This document shows positions 6,682 to 14,578 of a stretch of DNA of 64,000 nt, one piece after another. This DNA is from Flavobacterium difficile. Lineage in GTDB: Bacteria > Bacteroidota > Bacteroidia > Flavobacteriales > Flavobacteriaceae. Every line of letters begins with the position of its first letter. Positions within the stretch are counted from its first letter, which is position 1. The DNA is taken from contig NZ_JAAJBT010000002.1 in the NCBI RefSeq assembly GCF_011392115.1, forward strand, positions 62,001-126,000, read 5' to 3'. The position numbers and the translations under genes are program-made. The notes under the pieces were generated by a model. The model was not told the DNA's origin. It was given only the letters and a program-made list of their open reading frames with translations, and did not search any database.

Positions 6682-9051
6682 ATGCAGCCATATCGTGTAC
6701 ATCATGAAGATGATTTAGATCAGAATATCAACTTTAGAGAGCAATTCGAAAAGTACCTTATACATTGGAAATGGTTTGTAATCGGTGTGACCGTTTCTTT
6801 ACTAATTGCCTTTTTATATTTGCGATATACAGTTCCATTGTATAATGCCACCTCTACTATTTTAGTGAAAGATGATAGAAAAGGTGGTTTGGCTTCGGAG
6901 CTTTCTGCTTTTTCCGATTTAGGAATGCTAAAAGGAGCCAAGAGTAATGTTGACAACGAAATTGAGGTTATAAAATCTAGAAAGTTAATTAAAAAAACCC
7001 TTAACGAATTAGGTTTTAATATCAGTTATATCAACGAAGGACGAATAAAAGATGGCGAAATTTACAATAATTGCCCGATAAAAATTATATTTTATAACCA
7101 AAGTCCAAATTTTTATAATGAGTTTCATCAGTTTAAAGTAGTTTCCCAAACTTCTGATACTTTTGAGGTTTTTATTAATTCAAGACTTTTCGGAACTTTT
7201 AAATACGGACAATCGATTCGTTATTTAACCGGCGATTTTTCTGTTGTTAAAGATAAATTTAATTCCGAAAATTCGTTAAAAGAATTTTCAATTCGTGTGG
7301 AGGTACTTCCTATTGAAGGTTTGGCAGATAATTACAGAAGTCGTTTGAAAGTAATGACATTAAGTAAAAATACGAGTGTTATAGAATTAAATTTTGTTGA
7401 TCCGATTCATTTAAGAGCCAAAGACTTTTTAAATGCATTGGTAAAAAATTACAATCAAGACGCTATAGAAGATAAAAATTTTATAGGTGAAAACACATCT
7501 AAATTCATAGAGCAACGATTGCGTTTGATTTATAACGAATTGGAAGGGGTAGAAAAAGATGCTGAACAATTTAAAAAGTCTAATAAAGTAACCGATATCA
7601 CCTCGGAGGCTGGTTTGTTTTTAGAAAATGCCAGTGAATTTGAAAAACGAGAAATTGAAACGGAAACCCAATTAAAAGTTGTTACTACATTAATTGATTA
7701 TTTAAAAGCCAATAAATCGGAAGATTTAATTCCAGCTAATATATTAACCGCTGATGTTGATGCTTCCGATGTTATTAATCAATACAATACGTTAGTTTTG
7801 GAACGCAATCGTCTGTTAAAAACGGCAGGTGAAAAAAATGCTGTGGTTTTAGCACTAGATAAAAAAATTGCTTCTCTACGTTATACTGTAGGTGCTAGTT
7901 TGCAACAATTAAAATCGTCTTTACAAATTAAAAAGAACGATTTAGCCCGTCAAAATGCCATTGTTGAAGGTCGAATTTCTCAAATTCCTACACAAGAAAA
8001 AGAATTTAGGATTATCGCTCGTCAACAACAAGTGAAAGAAGCCTTGTATTTGTATTTGTTAGAGAAAAGGGAAGAAACAGCTATTTCACTGGCAGTAACT
8101 GAGCCAAATGCTAAAGTGATTGATGATGCTACTTCATCGGCTACTCCAGTTTCTCCTAATAGAAATGTCATTTATATTATTGCTTTAGCATTAGGACTTT
8201 TAGTTCCTTTTGGTGTATTCTATTTGATAAATTTCTTTGATAATAAAGTCAAATCAAGATTAGATATTGAAAGAAATACAACCATTCCATTTATTGGAGA
8301 TGTGCCAAAAGCTGAAAATCCAAATGAAATTATTCAGTTAAATAGTAGAACCAATACAGCAGAAGCTATTCGTATCATTAGAACTAACCTCGAATTTATT
8401 CTAAAAGATGTAAAAGAAGGCTTAGCCAAAACTATTTTTGTAACGTCTACTTTTCCTAAAGAAGGAAAAACATTTGTTTCTGTAAATTTGGCTTCTACAA
8501 TAGCTTTATCGGATAAAAAGGTTTTATTGATAGGATTGGATATAAGAAACCCAAAAATTGATACGTATTTACAAGTTCCAACTGTAGGTTTAACGAATTA
8601 TTTATCTTCAAATAAATACAGTTCCATAGATGAATTAATTGTTAAAATTGATAATTATTCCAACTTTTATGTGCTTCCTGCCGGAATTATTCCACCCAAT
8701 CCAGCTGAATTATTGATGGATAAGAAAGTAGCACTATTATTTGAAGAGTTGAAAACTAAATTCGATTACATAGTTGTAGATACTGCACCAGTAAGTTTAG
8801 TTACAGACACGCTGATTATAGGGTATTTAGCCGATGCATTTGTTTATGTTACCAGAGCCAATTATTTAGATAAACGCATGCTGAAATTGCCTCAACAATT
8901 GTATGATGAATCTAAGTTGCCAAATATGTCTATTTTAATAAATGATACCGATTCTCAAAAGGGTTATGGCTACGGCTATGGCTACGGCTATGGCTATGGC
9001 GTAGAAGTTGAAACTAAATCTTGGTGGAAAACTCTATTTACAAAGAAATAA
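6682..9051 (+). CDS. wzc: Polysaccharide co-polymerase / tyrosine autokinase, Wzc family
   Basis: Inner-membrane chain-length regulator fused to a BY-kinase. TM1 is near residues 31-50 (WFVIGVTVSLLIAFLYL), followed by a Wzz domain, a long coiled-coil periplasmic part with a GNVR region, and TM2 at about 493-515. The cytoplasmic kinase has Walker A in STFPKEGKTFVSVN, A-prime in LLIGLDIRNPK and Walker B in YIVVDTAPV. The C-terminal tyrosine cluster is a perfect (Gly-Tyr)6 run from near 8960 to 9000, encoded by a repetitive 12-bp GGCTACGGCTAT pattern. Autophosphorylation of this cluster controls polymer length in the family. The opposing phosphatase is encoded just downstream on the other strand. 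Confidence 0.93.
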   Translation: MQPYRVHHEDDLDQNINFREQFEKYLIHWKWFVIGVTVSLLIAFLYLRYTVPLYNATSTILVKDDRKGGLASELSAFSDLGMLKGAKSNVDNEIEVIKSRKLIKKTLNELGFNISYINEGRIKDGEIYNNCPIKIIFYNQSPNFYNEFHQFKVVSQTSDTFEVFINSRLFGTFKYGQSIRYLTGDFSVVKDKFNSENSLKEFSIRVEVLPIEGLADNYRSRLKVMTLSKNTSVIELNFVDPIHLRAKDFLNALVKNYNQDAIEDKNFIGENTSKFIEQRLRLIYNELEGVEKDAEQFKKSNKVTDITSEAGLFLENASEFEKREIETETQLKVVTTLIDYLKANKSEDLIPANILTADVDASDVINQYNTLVLERNRLLKTAGEKNAVVLALDKKIASLRYTVGASLQQLKSSLQIKKNDLARQNAIVEGRISQIPTQEKEFRIIARQQQVKEALYLYLLEKREETAISLAVTEPNAKVIDDATSSATPVSPNRNVIYIIALALGLLVPFGVFYLINFFDNKVKSRLDIERNTTIPFIGDVPKAENPNEIIQLNSRTNTAEAIRIIRTNLEFILKDVKEGLAKTIFVTSTFPKEGKTFVSVNLASTIALSDKKVLLIGLDIRNPKIDTYLQVPTVGLTNYLSSNKYSSIDELIVKIDNYSNFYVLPAGIIPPNPAELLMDKKVALLFEELKTKFDYIVVDTAPVSLVTDTLIIGYLADAFVYVTRANYLDKRMLKLPQQLYDESKLPNMSILINDTDSQKGYGYGYGYGYGYGVEVETKSWWKTLFTKK
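8961..9000 (+). repeat. Microsatellite-like (Gly-Tyr)6 coding repeat in wzc
   Basis: Alternating GGT/GGC and TAT/TAC codons give six Gly-Tyr dipeptides and a final Gly. The DNA alternates GGCTAT and GGCTAC, so a 12-bp unit recurs. Slippage here would change the number of phosphorylatable tyrosines without shifting the frame. Confidence 0.9.
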
Positions 9052-9075
9052 TTTAACGAATTTGGGTTTTAGTTT

Positions 9076-9810
9076 TTACTTGAAAAACTGGTTGTTTTCC
9101 ATGGCGGTTTCGAGGGCTTTAATTTCTTTTATTACCACTTTTCGTTGAAACGAATCTACGTGTTGTTTATGATGTATGTCGGAGCCCACAAAGTCTATGT
9201 ACTGATTTTGAAGTAATTTGTTAGCGGATTTCATGACTTCTTCGCCATAATAACCAACAGCTGACAATAAATTTATCTGAAATTTCAATCCCATTTTTTT
9301 TAGTCTTTCAAATTCCTTAAAATTTGAATGATAATACATGTATCTTTCTGGATGAGCCAATATGGGTTGATAACCGGCCAATTGCAATTCAAATAAATAT
9401 TCGTGCAACTGTATAGGCGGATTTAAAAATGACATTTCCACCAAAACATAATTGTCTTTGAGGGTTAATAAGGGATTTGATTTAAAATTTTCAATAAAAT
9501 TTTCATCAATAAAATATTCTGAAGCGGCTTTTAAATTTAGTTTATTTGCCAAATCAGGCCAATCATTGGATACCGTTTCTTTTGCTTTATTTATGGTTTC
9601 AATGGTGTTGTTGTACACATTTGCCATGGTATGTGGCGTTGTAATGCAATTTTTAAAACCTAAACTTACCATTGCTTCTAATAAAAATTTAGTGTCTTTT
9701 ATGTTCTTAGCACCATCATCAATTCCTGGTAAAACATGGGAATGAATGTCGGTATAATCTGCAGGAATTAGTGTGGCTAAAGTAGGCTTAGATTTGAAAA
9801 GAGATAACAT
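9076..9810 (-). CDS. PHP-family tyrosine-protein phosphatase (CpsB/YwqE-like)
   Basis: Metal-dependent phosphatase of the polymerase-and-histidinol-phosphatase fold that dephosphorylates BY-kinases such as the adjacent Wzc. Motifs: TDIHSHVLPGIDDGAKN near the N-terminus (metal-binding His and Asp), TTPHTMANVYNN, HPERYMYY, and VGSDIHHK near the C-terminus. From ATG 9810 it is 244 residues, normal for CpsB/YwqE. A longer frame reaches back to 9867, but that would include a flavobacterial -7 element at 9825-9832 and repeat sequence, so 9810 is preferred. It is convergent with wzc, leaving only 24 bases between the stop codons. Confidence 0.9.
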   Translation of the reverse strand: MLSLFKSKPTLATLIPADYTDIHSHVLPGIDDGAKNIKDTKFLLEAMVSLGFKNCITTPHTMANVYNNTIETINKAKETVSNDWPDLANKLNLKAASEYFIDENFIENFKSNPLLTLKDNYVLVEMSFLNPPIQLHEYLFELQLAGYQPILAHPERYMYYHSNFKEFERLKKMGLKFQINLLSAVGYYGEEVMKSANKLLQNQYIDFVGSDIHHKQHVDSFQRKVVIKEIKALETAMENNQFFK

Positions 9811-9824
9811 GTTATATTTTTTTA

Positions 9825-9832
9825 CAAAGATA
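9825..9832 (-). promoter_or_regulatory. -7 element of the tyrosine-phosphatase promoter
   Basis: The - strand reads TATCTTTG, an exact TAnnTTTG element, 14 bases upstream of the phosphatase start codon at 9810. It shows that translation starts at 9810 rather than at the upstream in-frame ATG. Confidence 0.6.
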
Positions 9833-9854
9833 GTTGATGTTTTTGTTTTTCGCG

Positions 9855-9882
9855 AATTACAAAGCACGAATTACGAATTACA
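9855..9882 (+). repeat. Four-unit heptamer array at the end of the 9878-10651 gene
   Basis: Four consecutive 7-bp words: AATTACA, AAGCACG, AATTACG, AATTACA. The stop codon of the - strand gene at 9878-10651 lies inside the last word. The ACGAA vocabulary resembles the large array at 10752-11255. Confidence 0.75.
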
Positions 9883-10651
9883 ATTTGGGTGACAGGTGAT
9901 TTTGAATTCCTATAATGGTAGTTGTATTCCATTTTCTATGTAACAGTTTGGTTTTGTTTCTTTTTTTAATTGAAAAACCAATGAATAGAAAGGCTATCAC
10001 TATTTCTTTTGATGATAATGACTTTACGGTGAAGTCGATTTTTGAGGTGGTATTTGTTTTTTCTAATATGATTTCATTGCTGTATTGATTTTCACAAAGA
10101 TCTTCTTTGCTATTCCAATTTGCAATTGCAAGTTGTAGGTGTACTTGATTGGCTTCTTCTTCAGGCCAATAGAAATCTTGTTCTGGATTGATTTCTTGTA
10201 AATTTAACTTGTTTTGCTCCCAAATAAAAAGGATGTTTTTTGGAAGTACTTTTTTTAAAGGTCTCATTTTGTTGGCTTCAAAACCTATGATGATTTCCTC
10301 TAGGTGTTCAGATTGTAACCCTTTTTCTATAGTTCTGCTTCCTATTTGGTTTTCGGTATCTTCACTTAAAATTTCAAATAATAATTTATTGACTCTTCCT
10401 GCAAAAGATACTTCTTTGGCTTGATCGAAAAATGTTTTAGCTAGAGTACGAAATACCGATGATTTTTTTACACAAGTTCGAAATTCAGAACTGTGCTGTT
10501 TGATTCTATCGAATATTGGATTCGTTGCAAATTGCTCTTTTGTAATTCCGGATTTCCCTTTTAGACGGACATAATTTTCACCAGATTGGACATAAAAATT
10601 CAACTCATCTAGTGTGCCTTTAATTTGAAAAGGCGCCTCTATTTTTGCCAT
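9878..10651 (-). CDS. Bacteroidota-specific protein of unknown function (KGTxxxLNFY family)
   Basis: I cannot assign a function. The N-terminus (QIKGTLDELNFYVQSGENY, then VRLKGKSGITKEQFATNP) resembles a group of short Flavobacteriales proteins that begin KGTIGxxxFY and continue with a basic R-x-KGG segment and a DPxFxRxRENxxEF motif; here the last is NPIFDRIKQHSSEF. This comparison is from memory and should be tested. 257 residues, no signal peptide or membrane helix, lysine-rich C-terminus. The stop codon lies in a heptamer array. A well-formed promoter and paired 14-bp direct repeats lie upstream. It interrupts the polysaccharide locus on the opposite strand. Confidence 0.65.
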   Translation of the reverse strand: MAKIEAPFQIKGTLDELNFYVQSGENYVRLKGKSGITKEQFATNPIFDRIKQHSSEFRTCVKKSSVFRTLAKTFFDQAKEVSFAGRVNKLLFEILSEDTENQIGSRTIEKGLQSEHLEEIIIGFEANKMRPLKKVLPKNILFIWEQNKLNLQEINPEQDFYWPEEEANQVHLQLAIANWNSKEDLCENQYSNEIILEKTNTTSKIDFTVKSLSSKEIVIAFLFIGFSIKKRNKTKLLHRKWNTTTIIGIQNHLSPKL

Positions 10652-10676
10652 TGGTTTCTTATATTTTATTTGAAAG

Positions 10677-10707
10677 CAAAACTACAGTTCTTTTTTAGCC
10701 TTGTCAA
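10677..10707 (-). promoter_or_regulatory. Complete flavobacterial promoter of the unknown gene at 9878-10651
   Basis: On the - strand TTG (complement of CAA at 10705-10707), a 20-base spacer and TAGTTTTG (complement of 10677-10684) match the -33/-7 pattern. The -7 element lies 25 bases upstream of the start codon at 10651. Confidence 0.7.
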
Positions 10708-10740
10708 GAGACAAATGGTACTGTTTGAGACAAATGGTAC
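10708..10740 (-). repeat. Two direct copies of a 14-bp motif upstream of the -33 box
   Basis: GAGACAAATGGTAC occurs at 10708-10721 and 10727-10740, 19 bp apart, each followed by a 5-base segment ending TTT. The pair abuts the -33 element of the - strand promoter. Two identical sites about two helical turns apart suggest an operator for a dimeric or tandem-binding regulator; that is inference. Confidence 0.7.
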
Positions 10741-10751
10741 GATTTAGGACT

Positions 10752-11270
10752 TTGGAAGTACGAGGTGAGAAGTACGAAGTGAGAAGTACGAGGTTAGAAG
10801 TACGAGGTTGGAAGTACGAGGTTGGAAGTACGAGGTTGGAAGTACGAGGTACGAGGTGAGAAGTACGAAATACGAAGTTGGAAGTACGAGGTGAGAAGTA
10901 CGAGGTGAGAAGTACGAAGTACGAGGTGAGAAGTACGAAATTAGAAGTTAGAAGTACGAGGTGAGAAGTACGAGGTGAGAAGTACGAAGTGAGAAGTACG
11001 AAGTGAGAAGTACGAGGTACGAGGTGAGAAGTACGAGGTACGAGGTTGGAATTACGAAGTGAGAAGTACGAAGTACGAGGTTGGAAGTACGAGGTACGAG
11101 GTGAGAAGTACGAAATACGAAGTTGGAAGTACGAGGTGAGAAGTACGAGGTACGAGGTTGGAAGTACGAGGTGAGAAGTACGAAGTGAGAAGTACGAAGT
11201 ACGAGGTTAGAAGTACGAAGTGAGAAGTGAAAAGTACGAAGTGAGAAGTACGAGGTTTGGAAGTGTGAAG
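10752..11270 (+). repeat. 74-unit heptamer tandem array (TACGARR / TKRGAAG)
   Basis: From 10752 to 11255 the sequence is 72 consecutive heptamers (504 bp) with no indel. Forty are TACGAGG, TACGAAG or TACGAAA; thirty-two are TGAGAAG, TTGGAAG, TTAGAAG or single-base variants. The two classes mostly alternate. After one extra T at 11256, two more units follow (TTGGAAG, TGTGAAG). An exact 82-bp internal duplication (10825-10906 and 11070-11151, offset 245 bp or 35 units) shows growth by segmental duplication. It occupies most of the 757-base gap between divergent genes. The antisense open frame over it is low-complexity and is not called. Confidence 0.97.
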
Positions 11271-11352
11271 TTTGATTTGTCATTTTATCTTGTTGTGACA
11301 TGTTATCTTATTTTAAATAAACTATAAAAAAAATAATGTTGCTGGGTTTCAT

Positions 11353-11383
11353 TTTGTTGGTGTATATAAAAAGATTATTTTTG
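11353..11383 (+). promoter_or_regulatory. Complete flavobacterial promoter before wzm
   Basis: TTTG at 11353-11356, a 19-base spacer and TATTTTTG at 11376-11383 fit the -33/-7 consensus. The wzm start codon is 25 bases downstream. This probably drives the long glycosyltransferase operon. Confidence 0.7.
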
Positions 11384-11408
11384 GACACTAATTAATGCTA
11401 GTATATAC

Positions 11409-12278
11409 ATGAATACAGATAAAATTCCGGAAGACGATTGGTTGTATGAAATCAAACCTAAAGACAACTTTTTTTCGTTGCATTTACAAGAAATTTGGAA
11501 TTATAGAGATTTGCTTTTTCTTTTCGTAAGAAGAGATGTGGTTACGGTTTATAAACAAACTATTTTAGGACCACTTTGGTATTTAATTCAACCTTTGTTT
11601 ACAGCGGTTACCTTTACTATTATTTTTAATAGTGTAGCAGGAATTGAAACCGGAGTAACACCTCCTTTTTTATATAATTTAGCAGGAATTATTGTTTGGA
11701 ATTATTTTACTACCTGTTTGAACGAAACTTCTGATACCTTTAAAAAAAATGCGGGTATTTTTGGGAAAGTTTATTTTCCTCGATTAATTATGCCGCTTTC
11801 TATAGTGGTATCTAATTTATTAAAATTGTCTATACAGTTACTTATTTTTATAGGTTTTTATGTGTATTACAGTTTGGCTGGTGTAGCTTTATCATGTAGT
11901 CCGTTTGTGTTTTTATTTCCAGTTTTGGTAATAATAATGGGGGTTTTAGGTTTAGGTTTAGGGATGATTATTTCCTCTTTAGTGACCAAATATCGCGATT
12001 TGTCTTTTCTTATCGGATTTGGTGTGCAATTGCTAATGTATGTATCTGCCGTAATGTATCCAATTGCATTACTTCAAGAAAAATTACCTGATTATGCTTG
12101 GTTAGTTCGTTACAATCCGTTGGCTTATATTATTGAAACCTCGCGTTATTTGTTATTGGCAGAAGGTGAAGTTTCTATGTTTGGAGTTCTTTATACCCTT
12201 GGAATCACTATTTTGTTGTTTTTTATAGGATTATTGATTTTTAATAAAACCGAGAAAAATTTTATTGATACGGTTTAA
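11409..12278 (+). CDS. wzm: ABC-2 polysaccharide exporter permease (Wzm family)
   Basis: Inner-membrane permease that, with Wzt, moves a completed undecaprenyl-linked polysaccharide to the periplasm. 289 residues with six hydrophobic segments. A cytoplasmic N-terminus is followed by the family hallmark RRDVVTVYKQTILGPLWYL (about residues 38-56); later helices include the stretch GVLGLGLGMIISSLVTKYRD. The next gene is the matching ATPase with a carbohydrate-recognition tail. Membership in the O-antigen/teichoic-acid ABC-2 family is clear; the exported glycan is not known. Confidence 0.92.
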   Translation: MNTDKIPEDDWLYEIKPKDNFFSLHLQEIWNYRDLLFLFVRRDVVTVYKQTILGPLWYLIQPLFTAVTFTIIFNSVAGIETGVTPPFLYNLAGIIVWNYFTTCLNETSDTFKKNAGIFGKVYFPRLIMPLSIVVSNLLKLSIQLLIFIGFYVYYSLAGVALSCSPFVFLFPVLVIIMGVLGLGLGMIISSLVTKYRDLSFLIGFGVQLLMYVSAVMYPIALLQEKLPDYAWLVRYNPLAYIIETSRYLLLAEGEVSMFGVLYTLGITILLFFIGLLIFNKTEKNFIDTV

Positions 12279-12290
12279 TCCATCAGCCTA

Positions 12291-12322
12291 TTTATCAATT
12301 TATCAATATGCCAATTCGTAAA
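12291..12322 (+). repeat. Octamer phrase between wzm and wzt
   Basis: Four consecutive 8-bp words: TTTATCAA, TTTATCAA, TATGCCAA, TTCGTAAA, filling much of the 56-base gap. It is an 8-bp relative of the heptamer arrays. Confidence 0.55.
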
Positions 12323-12334
12323 ATAAAAAAATAA

Positions 12335-13621
12335 ATGCATCCAAATAGAGTCATATTAAAAGCAGAAAATATTTCTAAACAATATCGTTTAGGTACGGTT
12401 GGGACTGGAACTTTAAGTCACGATTTAAATCGATTTTGGCATACCATACGTGGTAAAGAAGATCCGTATTTAAAGGTAGGTGAAGTGAACGACAGAAGCT
12501 CAAAAGGTACTAGCCAATATGTTTGGGCTTTACAAGATATTAATTTCGAAATTAATGCGGGTGAAGTTGTAGGTATTATTGGAAAAAATGGTGCCGGAAA
12601 ATCTACTTTATTAAAAATATTATCAAAAGTTACCGCACCCACAACTGGAGTAATTAAAACAAAAGGAAGAATTGCCTCTTTATTAGAAGTAGGAACAGGT
12701 TTTAATCCAGAATTAACTGGTAGAGAAAACATCTATTTAAACGGTGCTATTTTAGGAATGACCAAAAAAGAAATCACGTCTAAATTAGATGAGATCATTG
12801 CTTTTTCAGGTTGTGAACGCTACATCGATACCCCTACAAAAAGATACAGTAGTGGTATGACCGTTCGTTTGGCCTTCGCTGTTGCCGCTTTTTTAGAACC
12901 TGAAATTTTAGTTGTAGATGAAGTTTTAGCTGTTGGTGATGCCGAGTTTCAGAAAAAAGCGATAGGTAAAATGCAAGACATTTCTAAATCGGAAGGTAGA
13001 ACCGTTTTATTTGTGAGTCACAATATGGCAGCAGTAAAGAGTTTGTGTACTCGCGGAATCGTTTTAGAAAACGGAAGATTAAAGTTTGATGGTACTGTAA
13101 ATGAAGCACTTGATGTATATTCTGATATTAATAAATCAACTGAGTTTAAAGTAGTTTTTGACGACGAAACAAGCAGAAGTGGAAGTAAAAATATACAGTT
13201 TCAATCTATTGAAATTTTCAATCAACATCAAAAAAACACTCAAGAATTTTCCATTGGAGATGATTTGATTATCAAACTTCAAATTAAAAATAATTCAACT
13301 GAAAAAAGAAGTGAAATGGGCATTCAAATTTTCACTACAGAAGAAATGCCTGTTTTTCATATGATGCCTCGAGATTCTAATTTTGAAATTCATCATGAAA
13401 ATGAAATAGAAGAATTTCAAATTCAGTTAAAAGACATTAGACTTTTTCCTGGGTTGTATTATATAACGCTCACTTCTGCTAGCACTACTGGACATCAGGT
13501 GTTTGATTGTATTCAAAACGCCTTAACTTTTGAAATTATAGATGGAGGAGCATATACTTCAAGAAATTTACCACGTGCTGCGGGTCTGTTTTTTATGAAT
13601 CCGGAATGGAAAAAAATCTAA
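12335..13621 (+). CDS. wzt: ABC exporter ATPase with C-terminal glycan-binding domain (Wzt family)
   Basis: ATPase partner of the adjacent permease. The nucleotide-binding domain has Walker A GIIGKNGAGKSTLLKIL, signature YSSGMTVRLAF, Walker B EILVVDEVLAVGD and an H-loop in LFVSHNMAAV. After about residue 265 comes a beta-rich Wzt_C-type domain (FSIGDDLIIKLQIKNNS onward) that in E. coli O8/O9a reads the terminal modification of the polymer before export. At 428 residues it is the long, substrate-specific form. This implies that the exported glycan carries a recognisable non-reducing end cap, possibly placed by one of the nearby methyltransferases. Confidence 0.92.
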   Translation: MHPNRVILKAENISKQYRLGTVGTGTLSHDLNRFWHTIRGKEDPYLKVGEVNDRSSKGTSQYVWALQDINFEINAGEVVGIIGKNGAGKSTLLKILSKVTAPTTGVIKTKGRIASLLEVGTGFNPELTGRENIYLNGAILGMTKKEITSKLDEIIAFSGCERYIDTPTKRYSSGMTVRLAFAVAAFLEPEILVVDEVLAVGDAEFQKKAIGKMQDISKSEGRTVLFVSHNMAAVKSLCTRGIVLENGRLKFDGTVNEALDVYSDINKSTEFKVVFDDETSRSGSKNIQFQSIEIFNQHQKNTQEFSIGDDLIIKLQIKNNSTEKRSEMGIQIFTTEEMPVFHMMPRDSNFEIHHENEIEEFQIQLKDIRLFPGLYYITLTSASTTGHQVFDCIQNALTFEIIDGGAYTSRNLPRAAGLFFMNPEWKKI

Positions 13622-13624
13622 GTT

Positions 13625-14578
13625 ATGATTATAGTAAAACTTACTTTTAATTATGATTTTCCTTTGTTCCGACAAACGTCCAGTTTTTCTCAGATTTGGG
13701 GAGATTATAAGTTTGTAGTGGATGATAATTTGAAGGAATGTGATTTTTGGATCATTTATACCGATTATAATTTACAAGTAGAAACTGTAACATGTAATCC
13801 TGAAAATATAATCTTTATTCCGGGTGAATGTTATGCTACGAGTCCGAAATTTACACAACCTTTTTTAGATCAGTTCGGCTTGGTCATAACAGTTCAAAGA
13901 GAGTTAAAACATCGTAATATTTTGTATTCTCATAATGCCAACCCTTGGTTTGTGGGAAAATCTTACGATGAATTATGTGCCAATACTTTACCTAAAAAAA
14001 CGAAATTACTCTCTGTTGTTTCTTCGAACAAAGCTTTTACGGTAGGGCATAGAAAGCGACTCGAGTTTGTCCAACAACTTAAACAACATTTTGGTGACCA
14101 ATTAGATGTTTTTGGAAGAGGGATTGTTGATTTTGATGATAAATGGGAGGTGTTAGCTGATTATAAATATACCATTGCGATAGAAAATGATTTTTGCGAG
14201 GATTGGGTTACAGAAAAATATTTTGATTGTATTTACGCCAATACGCTTCCTTTTTATTACGGTTGTCCGAATTTAGAAGAAATTGTTTCTGAAGCTTCTT
14301 TTATTCGAATTGATATTGGTAACTTTGATGAAGCGATTCAAATTATAGAACAGGCCATTGCGAACGATGCCTATGAAAAAAGAAAGGAAAGTCTTCAAAA
14401 TCAAAAAGTAAAGAGTTTAGAAGAAGATCAATTTTTTCCTTGGATTGTTTCCTTTTTACAAGAAATGAATCCGAACTTAGAAAAGAAAAAGTTTCAATTA
14501 CAACTAAATTACTTACCTTACCATCCCATAAAAAAAATATTAAAACTAGTTTATAATAAATTGAAGAAACTATCATGA
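13625..14578 (+). CDS. Glycosyltransferase family 10 (fucosyltransferase-like)
   Basis: GT10-type alpha-1,3/4-fucosyltransferase-like enzyme expected to use a GDP-6-deoxyhexose donor. The C-terminal donor half has the family signature YKYTIAIENDFCEDWVTEKY followed by FDCIYANTLPFYYGCPNLEE (about residues 180-225), with the conserved Glu and Lys that hold the nucleotide. The N-terminal acceptor half is divergent, as usual. 317 residues. gmd and fcl-like genes for the donor lie at 35.7-37.7 kb. Because colD is also present, the sugar could be fucose or colitose. It starts 3 bases after wzt and overlaps the next gene by 4 bases (ATGA). Confidence 0.85.
   Translation: MIIVKLTFNYDFPLFRQTSSFSQIWGDYKFVVDDNLKECDFWIIYTDYNLQVETVTCNPENIIFIPGECYATSPKFTQPFLDQFGLVITVQRELKHRNILYSHNANPWFVGKSYDELCANTLPKKTKLLSVVSSNKAFTVGHRKRLEFVQQLKQHFGDQLDVFGRGIVDFDDKWEVLADYKYTIAIENDFCEDWVTEKYFDCIYANTLPFYYGCPNLEEIVSEASFIRIDIGNFDEAIQIIEQAIANDAYEKRKESLQNQKVKSLEEDQFFPWIVSFLQEMNPNLEKKKFQLQLNYLPYHPIKKILKLVYNKLKKLS

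Noticed and set aside
10752-11270. CRISPR array
   Set aside because: There are no long identical repeats separated by unique spacers; the sequence is continuous 7-bp words, and no cas genes are present in the window.
10948-11301. 117-codon open frame on the - strand across the large repeat array, reading as a Ser/Thr/Leu-rich repeat protein
   Set aside because: It is generated by the 7-bp words (21 bp gives a 7-residue period), has no promoter or homologous fold that I recognise, and covers only part of the array in one of several open frames.
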